DNA from: Porphyromonadaceae bacterium UBA7087
GTDB lineage: Bacteria > Bacteroidota > Bacteroidia > Bacteroidales > Muribaculaceae
NCBI GenBank assembly: GCA_002493515.1
Contig: DKYZ01000137.1
Span: 1 to 25,373 of the forward strand
Length of the DNA: 25,373 nt
Reading direction: 5' to 3'
Shown here: piece by piece, positions 17,440 to 25,373 of the stretch
Position numbering within the stretch: the stretch's first letter is position 1
Layout: each line of letters opens with the position of its first letter
Notes under the pieces: model-generated
The model's input: the letters and a program-made list of their open reading frames with translations, nothing else
Told to the model about the DNA's origin: nothing
Databases searched by the model: none
Program-made: the position numbers and the translations under genes

Positions 17440-18051
17440 TCACTGCGGGTCGCCGTAACGCTGCCGGAGGACGTCGTAGGCGGTGCCGGAGCCGAGCATT
17501 CGCATTATCTCGTGGATGCGGTCAAGATAGTGCTCGTTGAAGTTCTTCAGGGAGTCGGAGAGGGAGTTGGCGTAGACCGTGTCGCCCTGCTCACGCAGAT
17601 ATTTGATATGCTGCGACTGGTTCCACTGCACGCGGTCATGATCCTCCTTTAGATTTTTCCACGACTGCAATGCCTCGTTCTGAGGGGTGCCACCACCCGA
17701 TGAAACACTGTCGATGACAACATTGATGACACCGGGCTCGGTGACGACAAGAAGATCCTGCGTGCCATATCGCACACGCATATCTATTGTCACACGGGCA
17801 AGGAATTCCCCCTTGTTGCCACGGAACTCAAACTTGCCGTCCTTAATCACAGTCGAGTCCACCCCGAGACTGTCCTGAATCGACGGACTGCCGTAAGGAA
17901 CAAGATATACCTTCTCTCCGTTCAGCCGCGACTGCGAGGTCGTTCCTTTCACTATATATTCCTCACTGCTCCTGGCGCAGCCGGCCACGGCGGCACACGC
18001 GCCGGCAAGAAGCAAATACAATAACTTTCTCATATATACAAAAATATTCAT
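17440..18051 (-). CDS. DUF4369-like lipoprotein
   Basis: This 203-aa protein (197 aa if read from the ATG at 18033, MRKLLYLLLAG) has a lipoprotein signal ending AAVAGC, so it is probably anchored in the outer or inner membrane facing outward. The region after the signal (YIVKGTTSQSRLNGEKVYL, DGKFEFRGNKG, LLVVTEPGVINVVID) has the pattern of the DUF4369 domain. That domain usually forms the N-terminal part of Bacteroidetes TlpA-type thioredoxins. Here the thioredoxin part is missing and a helical C-terminus of about 75 residues takes its place. It follows the SusE/F-position gene on the same strand across a 38-bp palindrome, with no promoter of its own visible, so readthrough expression is likely. 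The function is unknown. Confidence 0.75.
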   Translation of the reverse strand: MNIFVYMRKLLYLLLAGACAAVAGCARSSEEYIVKGTTSQSRLNGEKVYLVPYGSPSIQDSLGVDSTVIKDGKFEFRGNKGEFLARVTIDMRVRYGTQDLLVVTEPGVINVVIDSVSSGGGTPQNEALQSWKNLKEDHDRVQWNQSQHIKYLREQGDTVYANSLSDSLKNFNEHYLDRIHEIMRMLGSGTAYDVLRQRYGDPQ

Positions 18052-18082
18052 TTCAGCGGCGGTCCTCAGCCGCTTTTATCAT

Positions 18083-18120
18083 CAAAGGGGATGCGTATTT
18101 TAAAATACGCATCCCCTTTG
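18083..18120 (-). terminator. Exact 38-bp palindrome ending the Sus-like operon
   Basis: CAAAGGGGATGCGTATTTT (18083-18101) is followed directly by its perfect reverse complement (18102-18120). It lies 22 nt past the stop at 18143 and upstream of the lipoprotein gene at 18051. As RNA it forms a very stable stem with an AT-rich tip. It probably terminates or attenuates the operon in either direction. Confidence 0.7.
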
Positions 18121-18142
18121 CAATATATTGCTCAGTCAGCGA

Positions 18143-19645
18143 TTACTTTCCGAACGACCACCACGTACCCTCTTCATACGGTTTTGTACCGTAGATCAAT
18201 ATCAAGGCATTCGACCCAAGATAACCTATATCGAACTTAGTGGGCATGAATCCATTCTGATTGATGGCGAAAGGCCACAGTATCGCACCTTCCGACGTAC
18301 TGAGTGTACCGACGCTGAAAGTTTCAGCATTGGGTGTCATGTCAACCGAGAACGATCCCTGACGAATCTGCTTGCCATTGTTGTCATATAGTGTAATGGT
18401 AGACTCCTCTTCGTTGAAGACCATCTTCGAGGCAGCGTATACCTCTCCCTCGTTGAAGACAGACATATTGGCATGCTGCATCTGGCCGCTGAAAGTGTCA
18501 GGACAGGTGCCGTCAATGACACCACAACCCCACCAGGCGCCGTTTATCACACCGGTGCCGTCCTGCGAGCCTTCACAATATTTACCATTTCCCCATACGG
18601 CTCCGTCATTCTTTTCGGTAGGTTTCCAGTGCCAGTCATGGGAGGCGAGGATGCCCTCGGCATCGTCGTCGCTCATGAACGACCACCAAGTTCCCTCCTC
18701 ATAGGGTTTGCCGGAGAAAGAGGCCCAGAGAATCATGCGTCCGGCGTCAAGCCAGCCGATATCGAATGAGGTAGGCTGATAGCCATCCGCGTTGATGGCG
18801 AAAGGCCACAGGATAGCTCCGGCCGAGGTCTCGAGAATACCACGGGAACACTTATCCTTATCGGTAACCTCGTTTTTGTTGTAGTCCTTGATCACGAACG
18901 AGCCCTCGTTGATTTTGTTGCCGTCAGGACCATAAGCCGTCAACGTGCCATCCTCGTTGAACTCCATATACGAGAGTGCGTAGCACTCACCCTTTATCTC
19001 CTCATACCGGCCACCGGTATGATTGGTCTGGCTGCTGAACTTCGAGTTGGCGGTTCCGTCCTCCACACCGCAGCCCCACCAGGCACCGACGATATCAAGA
19101 CTTCCGTCCTGATCTCCTTCACAGTATTTTCCGTTACCCCATACGGCACCGTTCTCTTTGCTGGTAGGCATCCATTTCCATTTCTTCCTGCCCTTGTTCG
19201 AGACGAGGACCTTCACAGCCGGGTCAAGAGCCTGGGCCACCTTAAGCTTAAACTGCTTCTGGGCGACCACCTGTGTGCCGTCATTATTGGCGTAGGAGAA
19301 ATAGAGTGTCTGCTGAGGATCGCTGCCTCGGGAAGGAAGGTAGTAGATCATACCGCCGGAGCGTCCGTAAGAGAGGGTTTTCTTCTCGCCGCTCTTCTCG
19401 TAATACACCTCTACAGCAGCTACATTGGGGAAATTGTACTGTATGTAGTTACCATCCTCGGAAGGGGTATAGGTGACGTTGCCGTCATTGTCGGTGACGG
19501 CGTCAAACTGGGCGAAGGTGGCGCCATCCATCAGAGACTCCGCCGTAATCAGCGGTGAATCGAAAGTGCCCTTCTCCATCACGGGATCACAGGAGGTGAA
19601 CAGGACACCTGCCAGACCCACGGTTATCAAAAATATTTTTTTCAT
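18143..19645 (-). CDS. Surface lipoprotein with two Trp/Cys-rich repeat domains (SusE/F position)
   Basis: This 500-aa lipoprotein (signal ending LFTSC, lipidated C19) is the third gene of the Sus-like operon, 20 bp after susD. Residues 25-140 form a beta-sandwich-like N-terminal domain of the kind that starts SusE-type proteins. Two homologous domains follow at about 156-323 and 338-498. Each contains NGAVWGNGKYCEG or DGAVWGNGKYCEG, then GAWWGCGV, EGAILWPFAIN or a close variant, and PYEEGTWWSF near its end. The aromatic surfaces and operon position suggest glycan binding at the cell surface, by analogy with SusE/SusF. I did not recognise the repeat as a named domain. Each repeat has two conserved cysteines (YCEG and WGCGV) that could form a disulfide. 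Confidence 0.8.
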   Translation of the reverse strand: MKKIFLITVGLAGVLFTSCDPVMEKGTFDSPLITAESLMDGATFAQFDAVTDNDGNVTYTPSEDGNYIQYNFPNVAAVEVYYEKSGEKKTLSYGRSGGMIYYLPSRGSDPQQTLYFSYANNDGTQVVAQKQFKLKVAQALDPAVKVLVSNKGRKKWKWMPTSKENGAVWGNGKYCEGDQDGSLDIVGAWWGCGVEDGTANSKFSSQTNHTGGRYEEIKGECYALSYMEFNEDGTLTAYGPDGNKINEGSFVIKDYNKNEVTDKDKCSRGILETSAGAILWPFAINADGYQPTSFDIGWLDAGRMILWASFSGKPYEEGTWWSFMSDDDAEGILASHDWHWKPTEKNDGAVWGNGKYCEGSQDGTGVINGAWWGCGVIDGTCPDTFSGQMQHANMSVFNEGEVYAASKMVFNEEESTITLYDNNGKQIRQGSFSVDMTPNAETFSVGTLSTSEGAILWPFAINQNGFMPTKFDIGYLGSNALILIYGTKPYEEGTWWSFGK

Positions 19646-19665
19646 TTCTGTTTCTGTTTAAGAGT

Positions 19666-21507
19666 TTAGTAGACAGGCGCGCTTATCATTGTCCAGGAGC
19701 TTGCCTCCTCGCTTCTCCATCCGGCATTCTGCTTCAGCACCTCGGGATTGTCGATGATATTGATCTGGCTGGAGGGTATGGCGATGAAACCGTTGGTCTC
19801 GGCATAACGCTTAGCCCAGGATGACGAGGCATGGTGCATGGTAGTCCATCTGCCAGTATAATTCACGTCCGAGCCGTTCTGCTTCTGAAGAGCCAGGGCC
19901 GCCTCGCAGTTCTCACCGCCGTTTATGCCCGACCAGCGACGCAGGTCGTTGAAACGTATGCCCTCGCCGAAGAGCTCCCAGCGGCGCTCATTCTTGATGT
20001 TCTGCCAGGAATATCCCGTCTGCGCTACACCTGCACGCGCCTGGACCTTGTTCATCATCGTCGGGTCGCCCGTAAGCTCGGTATGCATCAGCATCACGTC
20101 GGAGAGACGGAGAAGTATCAGGTCGGCATAATGGTCGCCCTGCATGGAGTTGCCGTTCGAGCAGGCAGCCCCCTGGCTGGCACGGAACACACCCCACCAT
20201 GTATATGCATCACCATCATTATCCCAAGTTGACTCGTTGCATGTGACAGGAACCCATTTTTTGTTATACATACCGGTCTCCTCCGAACAGGATGTGGTAT
20301 AGGCGAAATACTCAAGCTCCTTCTCGCAGTCGAGCACGGTGGCTTTCTTGCGAGGGTCGCTGTCAGGCCATTCCTTCACAGCGTTCATGTTGAAGACGCC
20401 CTGGCCCCAGCCACGTCCGAAAGGCAGAGTCTCGGGACCACCGTTCTTGTGACCCTTGGAATCCTCATCAACACGCAGACCAAGATAAAGCGATGTCATG
20501 TTGCCGAAACCCATACCGATGTTGCCGTTCCAGCTGGCGGCGTTGCAGAACTGCACCTGGAAGAGCTGCTCCCTGTTGCCGTTGCCGGCCCAGTACTGCC
20601 TGGCGTCAGCAAGATCCTTTACGTAGGCATAGTTGGGAGCGGTAAGCTCGTTGGTATATTGCCAGAGACGACGGAAGTCGGTGATAAGCTCCGCACCCGA
20701 GTTATTGATGCAGTCGGCAAGATAATCCACCACCTGCTGCTTTGTCAGCGGGCCGCTGACGCCCTCCTGCTCGGGAAGAGCCACATCGGCAAGATTAGCG
20801 GTAGCGAGCTCGCCGGCATTGTTATAGAAACCCTGGTAATACATATATGCGCGGGCGAGGTATCCCTCGGCCGAACCCTTCATGGCATGGCCGTCGCCCC
20901 ATACGGTGGCGCCGTGGCTCATGAGGTTGGAAGCGGATACGAAGTCAGCAAGGATATGGGGGAAAATCACATCCTTCGCGCTCTGCTGCGGACACGGGTC
21001 GGGAGCCGCAGCCTCCCAGTAGGCCGGGATGTCGCCCCAGAGCTGTACGCCCCAGAGATAGAAGAGACCGCGCATGAAGTATGCCTCTCCGAGAAGCTGG
21101 TTGCGGGTTCCCTCGTTTCCTGTCCAGTCGAAGGCGTCGACCGAATTGATGATGGCGTTGGCGCGGGCCACACCTACGTATGTATTGTGCCAGGTCAGGT
21201 TATAATAGTCGTCGGTGGTCGCCATGAGGTGGCCGATTGCATGCGACTCTGTGTCACCGGTTCCTCCGGCTCCGTTGCTGTCATCCGACATTATGTTCCA
21301 TGTGAGCCATGTGGTCTTCAGGGGTTGGTCTTTCGACTGGTTCATGACCCCGTAGAGCGCTGCCAGCTCCTTGTTGAGGTCGGAAGGGGAGGCAGGATAG
21401 TTGCCGGTGTTGGCCTGCTCATAGTTTTTCGAGTCGAGGAAATCCTCACACGAGGTGAGGGAAAGCATTCCGACAGCGGCCAGGGCTATCAAAAGATTCT
21501 TTTTCAT
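19666..21507 (-). CDS. SusD/RagB-family nutrient-binding lipoprotein
   Basis: This 613-aa protein begins MKKNLLIALAAVGMLSLTSC with the lipidated cysteine at C20. TPR-like helices of the SusD fold follow (GEAYFMRGLFYLWGVQLWGDIPAYWE, given here in parts as GEAYFMRGLFYL and WGDIPAYWE), as does the hallmark near the C-terminus ERRWELFGEGIRFNDLRRW. SusD proteins cap the SusC barrel and capture oligosaccharides or other nutrients at the outer surface. The gene starts 27 bp after susC, the standard arrangement, and is followed 20 bp later by the SusE/F-position gene. The length is within the normal range. The ligand cannot be read from the sequence. Confidence 0.95.
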   Translation of the reverse strand: MKKNLLIALAAVGMLSLTSCEDFLDSKNYEQANTGNYPASPSDLNKELAALYGVMNQSKDQPLKTTWLTWNIMSDDSNGAGGTGDTESHAIGHLMATTDDYYNLTWHNTYVGVARANAIINSVDAFDWTGNEGTRNQLLGEAYFMRGLFYLWGVQLWGDIPAYWEAAAPDPCPQQSAKDVIFPHILADFVSASNLMSHGATVWGDGHAMKGSAEGYLARAYMYYQGFYNNAGELATANLADVALPEQEGVSGPLTKQQVVDYLADCINNSGAELITDFRRLWQYTNELTAPNYAYVKDLADARQYWAGNGNREQLFQVQFCNAASWNGNIGMGFGNMTSLYLGLRVDEDSKGHKNGGPETLPFGRGWGQGVFNMNAVKEWPDSDPRKKATVLDCEKELEYFAYTTSCSEETGMYNKKWVPVTCNESTWDNDGDAYTWWGVFRASQGAACSNGNSMQGDHYADLILLRLSDVMLMHTELTGDPTMMNKVQARAGVAQTGYSWQNIKNERRWELFGEGIRFNDLRRWSGINGGENCEAALALQKQNGSDVNYTGRWTTMHHASSSWAKRYAETNGFIAIPSSQINIIDNPEVLKQNAGWRSEEASSWTMISAPVY

Positions 21508-24500
21508 ATCTATGTTGTTCTCTTGATTTAAATGTTAGAATTTGACGGTCACTCCCAGCACGAAAGTGCGCGGGGAAGGATAAAGGCCGGTGTCTATACC
21601 GCGTATCCAGTTTTCGTCTGTACCGCCGTTCGAGCCAATCTCGGGATCCACACCCTTGTATTTTGTGATGGTGCAGAGGTTCTGGAGCTGGGCGTAGAGG
21701 CGCAGCTGCTGGAAGGGGGTCTTGAACTGGCTTGCGAAGTCATAGCCCAGAGTGATGTTCTGGAGCTTGAAATAGTCGCAGTTGTGCATATAGTAGGTCG
21801 ATACCCAATGGTCGTTCTCGCTGCCCACTGCCAGGCGGGGCACGCTGTTGCTTGTTCCCTCTCCATGCCAGCGGTCAAGAACCTCAGCCGTATAGTTCAG
21901 ATACGGGTTGGCGAGAAGGGCCGTGCGGTAGCAGCGCATTGCCTGCATTCCGAAAGCGCCGGAGCCAGCCGCGCTGAAGTCGAATCCCTTGTAGGAGAAG
22001 CCGAGGTTGATACCGAGGGTCCAGTCAGGGTTCGGGTCGCCGATCTCGTGGCGGTCGCCGTCGAGCGTGATTACGCCATCGTGGTTGTAGTCTTCCCAGA
22101 TGAAGTCACCGGGCTGTGCTGACGGGAGCACTGCCTGTCCGGCGGCGCGAGCGTCCTCTATCTGCTGTTGGTTCTGCCAGATGCCGTTGTGGCTCATGCC
22201 GCTGAAATAACCGATCGGGTGTCCTACCTCAACCAGGGATACATAAGAGGAGTTCTGGAAAAGAGTACCGGTCTTGTCATCGCCGATTCTGCCGGAAGCT
22301 GTGGCAAGTCGGGTAACACGGTTCCTGTTGTATGCGGCGTTGACGTTTACATGATAGAGGAACTCTCCACCAATGTTGTCGTTCCAGGAGAGTGCCAGCT
22401 CGACACCCTGGTTTCTGATATCGCCACCATTGATCATGGCAGCCTCCTCATATCCGAGGATGTCGTTGAGAGGAGCCTGGACAAGCCAGTCTTTGGTATT
22501 CTTTATATACCAGTCGAACGTGACGGCCAGACGGCTCTGGAGGAAGCGTGCGTCAAAACCGAGGTCCCACTGCTCAGAGGTCTCCCAGGTGATGTTCTCG
22601 TTGGGAACGTTCTTGGCATAAGCTCCCGTCTGGTATGTACCCTTGATGGTCTCGATCATGTTGCTGTTGAACTTATAGCCGTAGTCGGCGTAGTCTGTCG
22701 GCGAGAAGCCGATGTTGGAGAGGTAGTAGAAATTGCCGATCTGGCAGTTACCGTTCTGACCCCAGCTTGCACGCAGCTTGAAGAAGTCCATCACGTTGAC
22801 AGCGCTCTCCATGAATTTCTCGTTTGTGAGCACCCATCCGGCCGATACGGAGGGGTATGTGTGCCAGCGGTGGCCGCGTGCGAAGTTGTTACTTCCGTCG
22901 TGACGTACGATTGCCGTCAGAAGATACCTCTCGTCGAAGTTGTAGTTCACACGTCCGAAGAAGGATGCGATCCTGCCTTCACGGGGTCTGTCGTAGCCTG
23001 TGTAACCTTTTATGTTCGACATGTTCGACGGGATGGTGAAGTCCCAACCGTTGAGCACGAGCGAGTTGAGGATATCAGGGGAGTCGCTGAAGGTCATGCC
23101 CAGCCTCGTGGCCCAGTTCTGCTGCTCGATCGACTGTCCGATAAGGACGTCGATGTTGTTCTTTCCGAAAGTGGGAAGCACGTATGAGATGGTGTTCTCG
23201 ATCGAGAGGCTCGAGTTCTGCTCTGCATTCTGCTCAAGGCCGTAGTTGGCGTCGGCCGAAGTGGAGCTTACGGAGTAGGGCTTTGTGGTCCTCCTGTAAT
23301 TGGACGCACTGTAGCCGGTGTTGATCTGGCCGCGGTATTTGAGGTTCTTGATCGGCTCCACAATCAGGTAGAAAGTGGCTCCGAGACCGAATTTACGATT
23401 GCGGTTGAGGGAGTTGTACTGGCCGTTGATGAAACCCTCGTAAGGATTGCTGAATATCATCGAGTTCCAGCCCGCGCTGTCCTGGATGTAATTGGTCGGG
23501 GTGCCGTCCTCGCGGAACGCCGGCACGAGGGGTGAGTTGGAATAGACAGGCTGCATGATGTTGAAATAGCCGTTACCCTCAGCGAGGTCATGGCTTGACT
23601 CATACCAATAGGACAGATTCTCTCCTATGGTGATCATGTTGAGGTCGTTCACCTTCAGAAGCACATGGTCGGAGTTGATACGGCCGCCGTAACGGGAGTA
23701 ATCGGATGCGTTGTCGCCACCGAGGATACCCTCCTGCTTGCTGTAGTTGACAGCAATCGAGAACTTGCTGCGCTCGTTACCGCCCGTGAGTGACAATGAA
23801 TGATTGTGCTGGAAGGCGTTTTTATTACGGTATACCTCAAACCAGTCCTCACCCTGCCAACCGTTGTTGATTCTGTCGAGGACATTCTGGGGAACATACA
23901 GGTTCCATGGTGTGACGATGCCGTAGGTGTTGAAGTTGGTTTCGTTGATCACCTGCATATACTGCTGGGCGTTGAGAACGCCGGGCTTGCGGTAGGGATT
24001 CGACCAGCCGACGAATCCGTCGTAGGTAATCGACATCTTACCCTCCTTACCCTGCTTTGTGGTGACCAGGATGACACCGTTGGCGGCACGAGAACCGTAG
24101 ATGGCTGCCGAGGCGGCATCCTTCAGCACGTCGATTGTCTCGATATCGTTGGGGTTAAGACCGTTGAGACCGTCATTGGCTGTTCCCGACACTATACCGT
24201 CGATAACGAGCAGAGGCGATGACTCGCCGATGGTGCCCATACCGCGGATATTTACCTTGAAGCCCTTGCCAGGCTGGGTTGAGGACTGGGTGATCTGCAC
24301 ACCAGGAGCGTTCGACTGCATGGCGGTCAGGGCGTTGGAGGTGTTCATGGCGGCAATCTGGTCGCCGGCCACCTGGAATGTGGCGCCGGTGACGAGTTTC
24401 TTCTTCTGCACGCCGTAGCCGACCACCACGAGCTCGTCAAGACTGTTGTCGTTTTCCTGAAGAACGACATTGATTTCGGAAGAGGCCCCTACCTTCACTT

Positions 24501-25373
24501 CCGAGGGCACGTAGCCGACATAGCTGACCACCAGGATATCGCCCGGCTTGGCATTTACGGTATAGTTTCCGTCGATGTCGGTGGCGGTGCCTTTTGTTGT
24601 GCCTTTTACCAGGACTGTCGCGCCGATAAGAGGCTCACCGTTGGGATCGGTGACTGTTCCGCTGATTTGATTCTCAGACTGTGTCGACTGGCCCGCAGCC
24701 AACGGGTCAGCCGCGAACGCCTGAGGCGAACTGCAGGCAAGCACAGATAGACCTGCGCAAGACAAGATCGCAGCTTTTTTCTTAAAATTCATAGATGTTC
24801 TGTTTTGTTGATTTGATGTAAGCTGTCTGGGTTTCCACCGGCCAAAGGCCAGCATGGAAGAGGGAGCGCGTGGCTCCGTCGGGATTGACCGCCAGGCCCA
24901 AGCCGCCGTGACATATCCGGCGAAATCCCTGGCTCAGGCAAATCCCGTGCTGGTGAGGAGGCATACGGCCACCATCACCAGGCCGATCGGCCGTGCCTTC
25001 AAATGGTAGTGTGATTTCTTTTCCATTTAAGATTGTTTGCGAATATTAGGTTTTGTTAGATATCGAATTTTCCATGATTCGGTTGCAAAATTAGCTTATT
25101 TATATAAGAGGGAGGGTGTGGTTTGTTATCCGTTTGGGGTGTTAAATTTTTTAACCCCGTTACGATTTGTTAACAAAACATGTGTTAAATGTTACTCCCA
25201 ACTGATAATAACTCGCCAAAAAACCGCGTAAATTGTTAATATTTCGTAATAAATGGTTAAAAATATCATCCGGAGTCCGGTCCCGACCCCGGAGGGGGGC
25301 CCAGGCCTATTGTAATAGCATATTTTTTTGTAACTTTGCAAGCAGCGGCAGCCACGGCGCCTGCGCCGTGGCT

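Overview
The window looks like a Bacteroidales chromosome, possibly Muribaculaceae; the genus cannot be fixed by reading alone. The evidence is a SusC/SusD pair, Bacteroidetes-type promoters (TTG or TTTG, 18-20 bp, then TAnnTTTG), many lipoproteins with a terminal Cys after LTA/LTS/LAA, a C-terminal tail resembling a type IX secretion sorting domain, and TlpA/DUF4369-type envelope proteins. No rRNA, tRNA, CRISPR array or intact insertion sequence was found. Nearly all genes lie on the minus strand.

Left part (1-10.9 kb). A ResA-like thioredoxin (TlpA family, CEPC) and a DUF1016/YhcG nuclease-like gene each have a promoter only 4 nt from the start codon. Next, transcribed leftward from a promoter near 10.87 kb, is a tight six-gene operon: membrane/TPR protein, CxxCH beta-propeller lipoprotein, a second membrane/TPR protein, a second CxxCH propeller lipoprotein, a Rid/chorismatase-like enzyme, and a fused ResB-CcsA haem ligase. 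Three of its junctions are ATGA overlaps. The simplest reading is a duplicated envelope haem-c module with its own cytochrome c maturation protein. Its electron donor, acceptor and substrate are unknown.

Middle part (10.9-18.1 kb). Here there is a roughly 173-bp element bounded by 19-bp inverted repeats, an AAA ATPase gene broken by an apparent one-base deletion in a homopolymer, and a membrane TPR/LuxR-type regulator divergent from a large secreted protein. The divergent promoter region carries helically phased AGTA(C) motifs. Two copies of a 123-bp intergenic repeat ending in a terminator-like hairpin, and an 11-bp-period tandem array, lie in the gaps. A DUF4369-like lipoprotein gene closes this part.

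Right part (18.1-25.4 kb). A leftward polysaccharide-utilisation-type operon encodes a SusC/RagA receptor, a SusD/RagB lipoprotein and a surface lipoprotein with two copies of a Trp/Cys-rich domain. It ends at an exact 38-bp palindrome. The susC leader is long and structured and contains two small upstream ORFs. One encodes a complete signal-peptide-like 30-mer in frame with susC, separated from it by a UGA. No glycoside hydrolase is in the window, so the substrate cannot be called. A rightward promoter followed by a perfect palindrome sits at the extreme right edge.
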